Assembly: GCF_017573465.1 (NCBI RefSeq)
Contig: NZ_JAGEPF010000029.1
Location: 1-64,000, forward strand
DNA: 64,000 nucleotides
DNA from: Actinomadura violacea
GTDB lineage: Bacteria; Actinomycetota; Actinomycetes; Streptosporangiales; Streptosporangiaceae
Direction: 5' to 3'
Of the stretch, positions 32,986-42,691 are shown in pieces. A program made the position numbers and the translations under genes. How positions within the stretch are numbered: the first letter of the stretch is position 1; each line of letters opens with the position of its first letter. The notes under the pieces are model-generated. The model saw only the letters and a program-made list of their open reading frames with translations, was not told the origin of the DNA and made no database searches.

Positions 32986-33969
32986 TTGAAGACGATCGAC
33001 CCGGGCGCGGCCGACCCCGGCCCGCCGGGCGCGGAACCGGAGCCGGCGGACGCCGCGGGGGCGGGCGCGGGCGCGCCGGGCACCGCCGCGGCGGCCGTCG
33101 CGGTCGCCGGCGGCGGGCTCGGCCGGGCGTCGCTGTGGGACGACGCGTGGCGGGAGCTGCGGCGCCGCTGGGTGTTCTGGGCGTCGTCGGCGTTCCTGCT
33201 GCTGGTCGCGCTGATGGCGGCGGTGCCGCGGCTGTTCACCTCGACGGGCGTGAACGAGGGCTGCGACCCGAACCACGCCAAGCTCGGGCCGTCCGGCGCG
33301 CACTGGTTCGGCACCGACCTCGCCGGCTGCGACTACTACGCGCACGTCGTGCACGGCGCCCGCCCGACCCTGCTGATCGGCGTCGCGGTCACCTTGTTCG
33401 CGTTCGTCATCGCGCTGGTGTTCGGGATGCTGGCCGGCTACTACGGCGGGCTCCTGGACGCGCTGATCGCGCGGCTCACCGACGTGTTCTTCGGGCTGCC
33501 GTTCGTGCTCGGCGCGACGGTCATCCTGGTCGCCTTCCCGAGCCACGGGGTCGGCGCGATGACGCTGGTGCTGGTGCTGCTCGGCTGGACCATGATGATC
33601 CGGATCATGCGGGCGCAGGTGATCGCCGTCCGGGACGCCGACTACGTGCAGGCCGCGCGGCTGCTCGGCGCGTCCGACCGGCGGATCATGGCGCGGCACG
33701 TCCTGCCGAACGCGATCGCGCCGGTGATCGTGGTCGCCACCCTCAACGTCGGCAACGTGATCGCGGGCGAGGCGACGCTGGACTTCCTCGGCGTCGGCCT
33801 GCAGTACCCGAAGGTGTCCTGGGGCCTGCAGCTGAACCTGGCGCAGGACTCCTTCGTCGACCACCCGCACCTGCTGATCTTCCCCGCGGTGTTCCTGTCG
33901 GCCACGGTGCTGAGTTTCCTGATGCTCGGCGACGCGGCCCGCGACGCCCTCGACCCGAAGCTGCGGTGA
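32986..33969 (+). CDS. Peptide ABC transporter permease, DppC-like
   Basis: A 327-residue permease. The first 45 residues are an Ala/Pro/Gly/Glu-rich tail in the cytoplasm, longer than in most DppC proteins. HWFGTDLAGCDYYAHVVHGARPTLLIG and the EAA loop DYVQAARLLGASDRRIMARHVLPNA are family hallmarks. I chose the TTG at 32986 because GGAGGGG lies just upstream and no other start fits. It partners the DppB-like subunit encoded 19 bases upstream. Confidence 0.9.
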   Translation: MKTIDPGAADPGPPGAEPEPADAAGAGAGAPGTAAAAVAVAGGGLGRASLWDDAWRELRRRWVFWASSAFLLLVALMAAVPRLFTSTGVNEGCDPNHAKLGPSGAHWFGTDLAGCDYYAHVVHGARPTLLIGVAVTLFAFVIALVFGMLAGYYGGLLDALIARLTDVFFGLPFVLGATVILVAFPSHGVGAMTLVLVLLGWTMMIRIMRAQVIAVRDADYVQAARLLGASDRRIMARHVLPNAIAPVIVVATLNVGNVIAGEATLDFLGVGLQYPKVSWGLQLNLAQDSFVDHPHLLIFPAVFLSATVLSFLMLGDAARDALDPKLR

Positions 33970-33976
33970 GCACGCG

Positions 33977-34994
33977 ATGACGACGGAGCTGACCAAGGAC
34001 CTGCCGCAGGAGCCGGCGGAGCCGCCGCCGCTGCTGGCGGTCGAGGACCTGCACGTGTCGTTCCACGTGCGGGGACGCGACGTCCGCGCGGTGAACGGGC
34101 TGTCGTACACGCTCGGCGAGGGGGAGACCGTCGCGATCCTCGGCGAGTCGGGGTCGGGCAAGAGCGTGGCGGCGCAGGCCGTCATGGGCATCCTCGACAC
34201 CCCGCCCGCGCGGATCACCGGCGGCTCGGTGCGGCTGCACGGCGAGGAGCTGCTCGGGCTGCCCGAGCGGCGCCGCCGCGGCTACCGCGGCGACCGCATC
34301 TCGATGATCTTCCAGGATGCGCTGACCGCGCTGAACCCGGTGTTCACCGTCGGCGACCAGATCCGCGAGATGTACCGGGTGCACCGCGGGCTCGGCCGCA
34401 GGGCGGCCCGCGACAAGGCCGTCGAGCTGATGGAGCGGGTGCGGATCCCGTCCGCCGCGCAGCGGCTCGGCGACTACCCGCACCAGTTCTCCGGCGGCAT
34501 GCGCCAGCGGATCATGATCGCGATGGCGCTGGCGCTGGAGCCGGACGTGCTCATCGCCGACGAGCCGACCACCGCGCTCGACGTCACCGTGCAGGCGCAG
34601 ATCATGCGGCTGCTCGCCGCGCTCCAGGAGGAGCTGCGGATGGGCATGGTGCTCATCACCCACGACCTCGGCGTCGTCGCCGGGGTCGCGGACCGGATCG
34701 TCGTCATGTACGCCGGGTCGGTGGCCGAGCAGGCGCCCGCCCGCGAGCTGTACGCGCGGCCCGCGCACCCCTACACGCGCGGGCTGCTCGCGTCGGTGCC
34801 GCGGCTGGACCGGCGCGGCGACGCGCTCGTCCCGATCAAGGGGTCGCCGCCGAACCCGGCCGCGCTGCCGCCCGGCTGCCCGTTCCAGCCGCGCTGCCCG
34901 CGCGCCGAGGCGCTCTGCGCCGCCGAGCGGCCGCCGCTGGTGACCGTCGCGCCGGGCCACGAGGCCGCCTGCCACTTCGCCGAGGAGGTGCACG

Positions 34995-35011
<17 letters not shown>
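33977..35011 (+). CDS. Peptide ABC transporter ATPase, DppD-like
   Basis: A 344-residue ATPase. Walker A is GESGSGKSV, the signature FSGGMRQRIMIAMAL and Walker B VLIADEPTTALD. The C-terminal oligopeptide domain contains four cysteines (CPFQPRCPRAEALC and a later AACHFAEE) that may bind a [4Fe-4S] cluster, as in DppD/OppD. It energises import with the DppF-like partner. The start lies 7 bases after the permease gene, and the end overlaps the next gene by 17 bases. Confidence 0.92.
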
Positions 35012-36014
<1,003 letters not shown>

Positions 36015-36059
36015 CGACCGCCCGGCCCGTGCCGGTCGGAGCGCTCCGGGACGGTTCCG

Positions 36060-36065
36060 TAGGGT
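36060..36065 (+). promoter_or_regulatory. Leaderless-type -10 box
   Basis: TAGGGT lies 6 bases before the ATG at 36072, and no Shine-Dalgarno sequence is present. Confidence 0.45.
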
Positions 36066-36071
36066 GGGGGC

Positions 36072-36932
36072 ATGGCGCGCAAGGGCAGGCACGGTCCGCG
36101 GCCGGACACGTTCACGATCGCGGGCGGCGAGGCCGAGCTGCTGCGCGACGCCGACCGCGACGGCGGCTGGATGCTGCTCGTCGGCGGCGTCCCGCAGTCC
36201 TACGTGGACCTGTCCGACCCCACCTACCTCGACTTCGAGTACATGCGGCTGATGGGCGACGTCGTCGACGCGCTCGGCCTGGACGGCGAGGCGTTCGACG
36301 TCGTGCACATCGGCGGCGCCGGCTGCACCCTGCCCCGCTACATCGCCGCGACCCGGCCGGGGTCGCGGCAGATCGTCCTGGAGCCGGACGCCGAACTCGT
36401 GCGGGTCGTGCGCGAGCGGCTGCCCGTCAAGGGCGTTCCGGGGCTGCGGATCCGCGTCACCGACGGGCGCAGCGGCATCGCCGCGCTCGCCGACGAGGCC
36501 GACGACCTGGTCGTCATGGACGCGTTCGCCGAGGCCTCGATGCCGCCGGAGCTGGCCACCCGCGAGTTCGTGCTGGACGCGGCGCGGGTGCTGCGGCCGC
36601 GTGGGGTGTACCTGGCGAACGTCGCCGACGGGTTCCGGCTGCCGTTCGCGCGGCGCGTCGCCGCCACCGTCCGGTCGGTGTTCCCGCACGCGCTGCTGAT
36701 GGGCGACCCGGGCGTGCTGCGCGGCCGCCGGTTCGGCAACCTCATCGTCGCCGCGTCCCGCGAGCCGCTGCCGGTCGCCGAGCTGACCCGGCGCGCGGCC
36801 GGCGGCATCGCGCGGGCCCGGATGGTGGCGGGCGACGACCTCGCCGCGTTCTGCGCGGGCGCGGCGCCGCTCCACGACGGCGAGGAGATCACCGCGCCGA
36901 CCCCGCCGCCGCAGGTCTTCGGGAGGTCGTAG
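36072..36932 (+). CDS. Spermidine-synthase-like SAM-fold protein
   Basis: A 286-residue protein of the polyamine synthase-like methyltransferase fold. GGVPQSYVDLSDPTYLDFEYMR is the N-terminal block. VVHIGGAGCTLPRYIAATRPGS is the nucleotide-binding loop, IVLEPDAELV the acidic second strand, and DLVVMDAFAEASMP the region that carries the catalytic Asp in true aminopropyltransferases. Such actinobacterial proteins are often annotated as fused or orphan spermidine synthases without proof. TAGGGT lies 6 bases upstream and suggests a leaderless message. The ECF41 sigma gene starts immediately after the stop. Confidence 0.75.
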   Translation: MARKGRHGPRPDTFTIAGGEAELLRDADRDGGWMLLVGGVPQSYVDLSDPTYLDFEYMRLMGDVVDALGLDGEAFDVVHIGGAGCTLPRYIAATRPGSRQIVLEPDAELVRVVRERLPVKGVPGLRIRVTDGRSGIAALADEADDLVVMDAFAEASMPPELATREFVLDAARVLRPRGVYLANVADGFRLPFARRVAATVRSVFPHALLMGDPGVLRGRRFGNLIVAASREPLPVAELTRRAAGGIARARMVAGDDLAAFCAGAAPLHDGEEITAPTPPPQVFGRS

Positions 36933-37889
36933 ATGGAGACCGGCGCCGACCTCATGGACGAGGCCGGCCTCGCCGCGTTCGAGGAGCTGCGGCCCCGGCT
37001 GACGGGCCTGGCGTACCGGATGCTCGGCGAGGTGCAGGAGGCCGAGGACGCGGTGCAGGACGCCTACCTGCGCTGGAGCGGGACGGACCGGGCCGCCGTC
37101 GAGGAGCCCCGCGCCTGGCTGATCAAGGTCGTCACGAACCTGTGCCTGAACCGGCTCGCCTCGGCGCGGGTGCGCCGGGAGACCTACGCCGGGCCGTGGC
37201 TGCCCGAGCCGGTGCCGGGCGGCCCCGGCGGGCTCGGCGCGCGGGTGCTCGGCCCGCTGGAGACCGCCGAGCAGCGCGACTCGGTGTCGCTCGCCCTGCT
37301 CGCCCTGATGGAGTCGCTCACCCCGGCCGAGCGCGCGGTGTTCGTGCTGCGCGAGGCGTTCGGCTACCGGCACCGGGACATCGCCGGGGTGCTGGACGTG
37401 ACCGAGACCGCGAGCCGCCAGCTGCACCGGCGCGCCCGGCAGCGCGTCGCGTCCGCCGAACGGCGGTTCGCCCCGCCGGGCGAGCGGTGGCGGCGGCTCG
37501 TCGAGCGGTTCCTGGACGCGGCCGTCCGCGGCGACCTGCCCGGCCTGGAGGCGATCCTGGCCGAGGACGTCGTCGCCTGGTCCGACGGCGGCGGCAAGGT
37601 CTCCGCGGCCCGCAACGCGGTCAGCGGGCGCGCCCGGGTGGCGCGCTTCTTCGCCGGTGTCGCCCGCCGCGCGGTGAACCTGCCCGGGGCGGCGCTCGAA
37701 CCGTCGATCGAGGACATCAACGGGGTGCCGGCGCTGGCCGTCCGGGTGGACGGGGAGCTCACCATGATCGCCGTGCTGGAGGCGTCCGGGGAGCACGTCA
37801 CCGCCGTGCACGCCGTGCTCAATCCGGACAAGCTGGAATTCGCCGCCCGCGCCCTGTCACGCTCTGGGAGACTGCCCGGTCCCTCTTAG
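36933..37889 (+). CDS. ECF41 family RNA polymerase sigma factor
   Basis: A 318-residue sigma factor with a built-in regulatory domain. Sigma region 2 spans about residues 15-80 (YRMLGEVQEAEDAVQDAYLRW). Region 4 lies at about 120-180 (SLTPAERAVFVLREAFGYRHRDIAGVLDVTETASRQLHRRAR). A C-terminal SnoaL-like domain (about 190-305) follows. The group's hallmark motifs are all present: WLPEP between regions 2 and 4, DGGGK, and NPDKL near the end. No anti-sigma gene is expected for this group, since the C-terminal domain controls activity. GGGAGG 6 bases before ATG 36933 sets the start. Confidence 0.93.
   Translation: METGADLMDEAGLAAFEELRPRLTGLAYRMLGEVQEAEDAVQDAYLRWSGTDRAAVEEPRAWLIKVVTNLCLNRLASARVRRETYAGPWLPEPVPGGPGGLGARVLGPLETAEQRDSVSLALLALMESLTPAERAVFVLREAFGYRHRDIAGVLDVTETASRQLHRRARQRVASAERRFAPPGERWRRLVERFLDAAVRGDLPGLEAILAEDVVAWSDGGGKVSAARNAVSGRARVARFFAGVARRAVNLPGAALEPSIEDINGVPALAVRVDGELTMIAVLEASGEHVTAVHAVLNPDKLEFAARALSRSGRLPGPS
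37855..37881 (+). promoter_or_regulatory. Candidate ECF41-dependent promoter
   Basis: TGTCACG (37855-37861), 16 bases, then GGTC (37878-37881) differs at one base in each element from the ECF41 promoter as I recall it, TGTCACA-N16-CGTC. It overlaps the end of the sigma gene and lies 26 bases before the ATG at 37908 of the epimerase gene, which is a typical ECF41 target. Confidence 0.55.
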
Positions 37890-37907
37890 CGGACGAAGGA
37901 GGAGTCA

Positions 37908-38681
37908 ATGATCATCGTGACCGGGGCGAGCGGGACGCTCGGCGCGCCCCTGACCCGCAGGCTCGCGGCGGCCGACGCCGCGGACGTGCACGCGCTGAGC
38001 CGGCGCCCGAGGACGCCGGAGAACGGCGTGACCTGGCACCAGGGCGACCTCAAGACCGGCGACGGGCTCGGCGCGGCCCTCACCGGCGCCGACACCATCG
38101 TGCACTGCGCCAGCGACTGGCGGCACTACAAGGACGACCTCACCGCCGCCCGGAACCTCGTCGACGCGGCGTGGAAGCAGGGCGCGCCGCACCTGGTGTA
38201 CATCTCGATCGTCGGCGTCGACAAGATCCCGTACCCGTACTACCGGGTCAAGCACGAGGTGGAGCGGCTCATCGAGGACTCGGGGCTGCCCTACACCATC
38301 CTGCGGACGACCCAGTTCCACGCGCTTCCCGCGATGGTGCTGGACGCCCTCACGAAGGTCCCCGGGCTCATGCCGCTGCCGTCCGGGCTGCGGGTGCAGC
38401 CGATCGACGCCGACGAGGTCGCCGAGCGGCTGGCCGACCTGGCGCTCGCGCCGGGCCCCGCGCGCCGCGTCGACGACATGGGCGGCCCCGAGGTGCTCAC
38501 GCTCGAGGAGATGGCCAAGAGCTATCTGCAGGCGCGGGGCAAGCGCAATCTGCGGCTGCCGTTCCCGCTGTTCGGCAAGACGGTGCGCGCCTTCAAGGAA
38601 GGGCACCATCTCACCCCGGGCCGCAAGGCCGGGAAGCGGACCTGGCAGGAGTACCTGGACGAGCAGTGGCCGAGCCGCTGA
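37908..38681 (+). CDS. NAD(P)-dependent epimerase/reductase, NmrA-like
   Basis: A 257-residue atypical short-chain dehydrogenase. TGASGTLGAPLTRRL is the Rossmann motif, YISIVGVDKIPYPYYRVKHEVERLI places the usual active-site region, and YTILRTTQFHALP is typical of COG0702 proteins. Its substrate is unknown. ATG 37908 has GAAGGAGGAG upstream. It lies directly behind the ECF41 sigma gene and a candidate ECF41 promoter, and such oxidoreductases are the commonest genomic partners of ECF41 factors, so it is probably their main target. Confidence 0.88.
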   Translation: MIIVTGASGTLGAPLTRRLAAADAADVHALSRRPRTPENGVTWHQGDLKTGDGLGAALTGADTIVHCASDWRHYKDDLTAARNLVDAAWKQGAPHLVYISIVGVDKIPYPYYRVKHEVERLIEDSGLPYTILRTTQFHALPAMVLDALTKVPGLMPLPSGLRVQPIDADEVAERLADLALAPGPARRVDDMGGPEVLTLEEMAKSYLQARGKRNLRLPFPLFGKTVRAFKEGHHLTPGRKAGKRTWQEYLDEQWPSR

Positions 38682-38700
38682 CCTGCGGCGCCGTCCGACG

Positions 38701-38732
38701 GCCGGGCCCCCGCCGCCGTGCCGGGGCCCGGC
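38701..38732 (+). terminator. Hairpin terminator after the epimerase gene
   Basis: GCCGGGCCCC and GGGGCCCGGC pair perfectly over 10 bp around a 12-base loop, 20 bases after the stop. There is no U tract. Confidence 0.65.
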
Positions 38733-38868
38733 GGGCGCCCGCCCCGGCGCGGACCGGCCGCCGGCCGCGCGCGAAGCCGATTCGCGGGCACCGGGCGGCG
38801 GCCCGCCGAACCGGAATTCCGGACCGGTCTCCCGTGCCGTATCGGCCTCATCCGAGCGCGCCATGTCC

Positions 38869-38874
38869 CATAAT
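38869..38874 (+). promoter_or_regulatory. Leaderless-type -10 box of the SpoIIE gene
   Basis: CATAAT lies 6 bases before the ATG at 38881. Upstream in the 199-base gap are the palindrome CCGGAATTCCGG (38811-38822) and a terminator, and I see nothing else there. Confidence 0.4.
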
Positions 38875-38880
38875 CGAGCG

Positions 38881-40884
38881 ATGGAGTCGTCCACCCGAAT
38901 TCTCATTCTCGGCACGGATTCCTCGGGGAGAATACTCCAGTCCGAGCGGAACGCCGCGGCCGTTCTCGCCGCGAATCCGGACGGCCTCCTGGGCGCCTGC
39001 CTCGACGAGGTGATCCCCGGCGCGCGCGAGCCGCTGCTGGAGGCGGTGAAGCACGGCCGGGAGCGCACCGCGATGCTCGCCGTCGAGACCTCCGCCGGCA
39101 CCACCCTCGACGCGGTCGTCACCGTGCACCCGATGAACGGCGGCGAGCCGGGCGGCCTCGCGGCGCTGGCGGTGATCCGCGTCCCGGTGCCGCTCGCCGA
39201 CCGGTTCGTCGACCCCGCCGTCATCCGCCGGGCGCTGCTCGACGACGGGTTACCGCGCATCAAATCCACCCTCGACCTGGAACTGCTCGCGCGCGGGCTG
39301 ATGGACGTCCTCGTCCCGCACTTCTGCAATTCCGGCGCGCTGATGCTGCTGGAGAGCCATCTGGACGCCGACGAGGCGCCCGCCGGCCCGGAGGGGCCGC
39401 CGCTGCGCCGGATGGCGATCGGGTTCGACGACGCCGACCCCGCCTGGGACGCGGCGTTCCCGACCGGCGAGGCCGTCGTCTACCCGGCCGGCACCCCGTA
39501 CGCGCGGTGCCTGGAGACCGGTGAGCCGGAGCTGACCGCGCTCGGCGGCGAGGGCGCGGCGCGGCTCGCCGAGGTCTGGCACCGCCCGCCGGTCGCGGAC
39601 CTGCTCAAGGGCTCCTCCCTGCTGCTCCTGCCGATCATGTCGGCGGCGGGGGTGCTCGGCATCTTCGTCTGCCTGCGCAACCCGGCGCACCGCCCGTTCG
39701 ACCGCTACGACATCGAGATCGGCATGGAGTTCGCCGGCCGCGCGTCCATCTTCGTGGAGAGCGCCCGGCAGTACTCGCTGGAGCGGGCGACGGCGCTGAC
39801 CCTGCAGCGCAGCCTGCTGCCCGCCGGGCTGTCGGCGCCGTCGCCGATCGAGGTGCACCACCGCTACCTGCCGGGCAGCCGGCTCATCGAGGTCGGCGGC
39901 GACTGGTACGAGTCGATCGCGCTGCCGGGCGCGCGGGTCGCGCTCGTCGTCGGCGACGTCGCCGGGCACGGGGTGAAGGCGGCCGTCACCATGGGGCGGC
40001 TGCGCACCGCGATCCACACGCTCGCCGAGCTGGAGCTGCCGCCCGCGGAGGCGCTGGAGCGCCTCGACTCGCTGATGCGCACCCTCGGCGACCGCGAACC
40101 GCACTTCGCGACCTGCGCCTACGTCGTGTACGACGCGGTCAGCGGCCGCTGCGAGGTCGCCAGCGCCGGGCACCTGCCGCCGCTGCTCGCCCCGCCCGGC
40201 ACCGCGTCGCACTTCCTCGCGGTGCCGCCCGCGCCGCCGCTCGGCGTCGGCGGCGACGGGCCCATCGTCAGCCGCGAGTTCACCGTCGAGGACGGCACGC
40301 TGCTGTTCCTGTACACCGACGGGCTGGTGGAGAACCGCGCCCGCGACATCGACGACGGCCTGGCCCGGCTGCAGCGCACCTTCGGGCCCGGCGCGGCGGC
40401 CCGGCCGCTCGGGGAGCTGTGCCAGGACGCGCTCGACGGCGTCTACGACGACCAGCACCGCGACGACATCGCGATGCTGGTCGCGCGGCTCTGCCGGATC
40501 CCCGAGGACCACCACGCCACCTGGGAGCTGCCCGCCGAGCCCGCCGCCGTGCGCCGCGCGCGGGGCCTGGTCCGCGACCGGCTCGCGCGCTGGGGCCTGG
40601 ACGAGCTGACCGACGCCACCGTGCTGATGGTGTCCGAGCTGGTCACCAACGCGATCCGGCACGCCGGCGGCCGCGTCGGGCTGCGGCTGGTCCGCGAGGG
40701 CGGGCTGGTCTGCGAGGTGTTCGACTCCTCCGACGGACGGCCCCGCGTCCGCCACCAGGACGACGAGGACGACATGCCCGAGTCGGGCCGCGGCCTGCAC
40801 GTCGTCGGGCGGCTCGCGCAGCGCTGGGGCGTGCGCCGCACCACCGACGGCAAGTCCGTCTGGTGCGAGCAGGAACTGCCCTGA
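38881..40884 (+). CDS. SpoIIE-type serine phosphatase with PAS, GAF and HATPase domains
   Basis: A 667-residue cytoplasmic signalling protein. A PAS-like domain (about 1-100) and a GAF-like domain (about 110-290) sense an unknown signal. The PP2C/SpoIIE phosphatase (about 300-500) has GGDWYES, VGDVAGHGVKAA, SAGHLPPLL and TDGLVENR. A C-terminal RsbW-like HATPase (about 530-665) has the N box SELVTNAIRHA and the G box GRGLHVVG. Such proteins dephosphorylate anti-anti-sigma factors and can bind or phosphorylate partners in actinomycete stress or development. I chose ATG 38881 over an ATG at 38863 because CATAAT lies 6 bases upstream. Confidence 0.9.
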   Translation: MESSTRILILGTDSSGRILQSERNAAAVLAANPDGLLGACLDEVIPGAREPLLEAVKHGRERTAMLAVETSAGTTLDAVVTVHPMNGGEPGGLAALAVIRVPVPLADRFVDPAVIRRALLDDGLPRIKSTLDLELLARGLMDVLVPHFCNSGALMLLESHLDADEAPAGPEGPPLRRMAIGFDDADPAWDAAFPTGEAVVYPAGTPYARCLETGEPELTALGGEGAARLAEVWHRPPVADLLKGSSLLLLPIMSAAGVLGIFVCLRNPAHRPFDRYDIEIGMEFAGRASIFVESARQYSLERATALTLQRSLLPAGLSAPSPIEVHHRYLPGSRLIEVGGDWYESIALPGARVALVVGDVAGHGVKAAVTMGRLRTAIHTLAELELPPAEALERLDSLMRTLGDREPHFATCAYVVYDAVSGRCEVASAGHLPPLLAPPGTASHFLAVPPAPPLGVGGDGPIVSREFTVEDGTLLFLYTDGLVENRARDIDDGLARLQRTFGPGAAARPLGELCQDALDGVYDDQHRDDIAMLVARLCRIPEDHHATWELPAEPAAVRRARGLVRDRLARWGLDELTDATVLMVSELVTNAIRHAGGRVGLRLVREGGLVCEVFDSSDGRPRVRHQDDEDDMPESGRGLHVVGRLAQRWGVRRTTDGKSVWCEQELP

Positions 40885-40902
40885 CGCCCTGCTCGCGCAG
40901 CG

Positions 40903-42084
40903 CTATCGCAGTACCGAGATGTGCACGTGGTCGTAGTGGTTCTGGGTGATGCTCCCGCGGTCGGCCATCGGGCGCCAACCGCCGCCCCGCACGTTCCAGA
41001 TGTGCTGCTTCCAGATCACGTAGGAGATGCCGAGGCGGCGCGCGTTCGCGACCGCGTACGCGGCGACCTCGTCGCCGTGCCGCTGCGCCTGCGCGCTCGG
41101 CATCCGGCCCGCGGTGTTCTCCATGAAGTCGCAGGCGCGGCCGTCGCCGTGGTCCTGCGGGTCGCCGGTGGAGCGGTAGCAGCCGATCGTCGGGAAGGGG
41201 CCGAACATCCCGTTGACCTCCAGCAGGACGGCGCGCATCGTCGGCGTCATCAGGTTGCCGGTGATCGGGCTGCGGGACGGCGGCGCGCCGTCCGGGCGGC
41301 CGGTCATCCGCGGCGCGCTCTTCGGCGCCGCGCCCTTGGCGGGCGCGGACGGGGCGTTCAGCGCGGCGACCCGGGTCCCGCGCGGCAGCACCCGCTTCAG
41401 CCGCTTGCTCAGCTTGCGCAGGTCGGTCTTGGGCGCGCTGAGCAGCAGGGCGTTGCCGCCCGGCAGGCCGAGCGCGTGCGCCTGCTCGTGCGAGACGACG
41501 GCGTCGACGCTGCCGATGCCGAGCGAGGCGTACGCGCCGATCCTGACCTGCCCGGGGTGCGCGCTGCTGCCCGCCTGCACGACGGTGCCCAGCGGTAACG
41601 CGCCGTCCTGCCCGAGCGTGAACGACAGGGCGAGCCCGCCGGACGCGACCGTCCGCCAGAGCTGGTCGGACGCGGCGGTCGCCGCGGGCGCGAACGCCCG
41701 GAACGATGACGGGTCGACGCCGAGCAGCCCTACGCGCTGCCCGCCGACCTGCGCGCGCGCCGCGTCCACGACGGTGATGCCGGCGACGCCCTTCAGCCGC
41801 CGGGCGCCCTCGACCGCCCGCGCGGGCAGCGGCGCGTCCGCGGCGATCAGGAGGTGCGGGGTGTAGCGGCGGGTGAGCGGGGCGACGGCCGGGACCGGCG
41901 GCGCGCCGGCCCTGGCGACCGAGACCAGGTCGCCGTGCCGCCGTCCGTGGCTGCCGCTGCCGCCACCGGCCCGGCCGGTGGCCAGGACCCACGCGTCCGT
42001 GCCGAGGGTGAGCACCACCGCCGCCGCGACGATCCCGGGCAGCGTCCTGCCGCGCCCGCGCGGTGTTCCGCCGTGCCCGCGCAT
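40903..42084 (-). CDS. Membrane-anchored protein with ARB_07466-like C-terminal domain
   Basis: A 393-residue protein. A signal anchor lies at about residues 16-36 (GIVAAAVVLTLGTDAWVLA). Residues about 65-240 (VGLLGVDPSSFRAFAP, then ALGLPGGNALLLSAP) resemble the extracytoplasmic part of MacB/FtsX-type permeases. A Pro/Ala linker follows. The last 110 residues match the ARB_07466-like domain of peptidoglycan-related proteins: GDPQDHGDGRACDFM, YVIWKQHIWN and NHYDHVHIS supply His and Asp residues in the M15-peptidase-like pattern. It probably acts on the cell wall outside the membrane; the fusion with a permease-like domain is unusual. Confidence 0.75.
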   Translation of the reverse strand: MRGHGGTPRGRGRTLPGIVAAAVVLTLGTDAWVLATGRAGGGSGSHGRRHGDLVSVARAGAPPVPAVAPLTRRYTPHLLIAADAPLPARAVEGARRLKGVAGITVVDAARAQVGGQRVGLLGVDPSSFRAFAPAATAASDQLWRTVASGGLALSFTLGQDGALPLGTVVQAGSSAHPGQVRIGAYASLGIGSVDAVVSHEQAHALGLPGGNALLLSAPKTDLRKLSKRLKRVLPRGTRVAALNAPSAPAKGAAPKSAPRMTGRPDGAPPSRSPITGNLMTPTMRAVLLEVNGMFGPFPTIGCYRSTGDPQDHGDGRACDFMENTAGRMPSAQAQRHGDEVAAYAVANARRLGISYVIWKQHIWNVRGGGWRPMADRGSITQNHYDHVHISVLR

Positions 42085-42207
42085 CGAGCCGCCCCCGTCC
42101 CTCGGTCCTCCGCGGCATCGTAGAGGACCGGCGGCGGGCGGCGATCACCGCGGCGGCGGCGCCGTCCGGTTGCGGACGCCCGGTGCTGAACGCCGAGAGC
42201 CCGGCGG

Positions 42208-42594
42208 TCAGTGCTGGACGGGCTGGGTGCCGAGCAGGTCGTCGTAGTCGTCCGGGAGCTGGGCGATGATGTGCTCGAACAGCCCCGGGTCGACCGACGC
42301 CTTCACGGCCGCCACGACGGCCCGCGCGTGCTGGCGGGCCTGCGGCGGCCGGGTGCCCTCGGTGTCGGCCACCCGCTCGTAGAACTCCTCGAGCCCGAAC
42401 CGCTCGCCCGGTCCCTCCGCCGGCAGCGCGTCGGCCAGCGCGGGCGGCAGCTGGGCGGCCAGGTCGCGGCTCTGGCCGCCGGCCAGCCGCTCGCCGAGCA
42501 CGGCGAGGGTGGCGTCGATGGCGCGCTCGGCGTGGTCGGCGGTGTCGATGCGCCCGGTCGCGCGGACGGCCGACACCATTTCGTGCTCCTTCAT
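42208..42594 (-). CDS. DUF2267 domain protein
   Basis: A 128-residue protein matching DUF2267. TADHAERAIDATLAVLGERLAGGQSRDLAAQLPPALADAL and HARAVVAAVKASVDPGLFEHIIAQLPDDYDDLLG, the latter the more diagnostic, give two related helical repeats. The function of the family is unknown, although members often accompany stress or CBS-domain proteins. The ATG at 42594 has GGGGGATC upstream. It lies downstream of, and in the same direction as, the ABC-F gene with a 97-base gap. Confidence 0.85.
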   Translation of the reverse strand: MKEHEMVSAVRATGRIDTADHAERAIDATLAVLGERLAGGQSRDLAAQLPPALADALPAEGPGERFGLEEFYERVADTEGTRPPQARQHARAVVAAVKASVDPGLFEHIIAQLPDDYDDLLGTQPVQH

Positions 42595-42691
42595 GATCCC
42601 CCCGAAGCTCGGCTCAGACGGTCACGGCCATGCGGGACCCGGTACCCGCCAGAAAGTCGGGCATTCATCTCAAAACGCCCTAACGGCCAGG

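Noticed and set aside
28815..33314. A 1499-codon open frame on the minus strand across the peptide importer
   Set aside because: It runs antisense to the M20 peptidase and the importer genes, which have clear family motifs. Long antisense frames are expected in GC-rich DNA where stop codons are rare.
36037..36048. Palindrome CGGAGCGCTCCG after the importer operon
   Set aside because: It is only 12 bp with no loop or U tract, and chance palindromes of this size are common in GC-rich DNA.
38811..38822. Palindrome CCGGAATTCCGG before the SpoIIE gene
   Set aside because: It is symmetrical but has no second copy and no regulator gene beside it, so I mention it only with the promoter.
42163..42178. 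Hairpin CGTCCG-GTTG-CGGACG downstream of the DUF2267 gene
   Set aside because: The 6-bp stem and 30-base distance from the stop give too little support for a terminator call.
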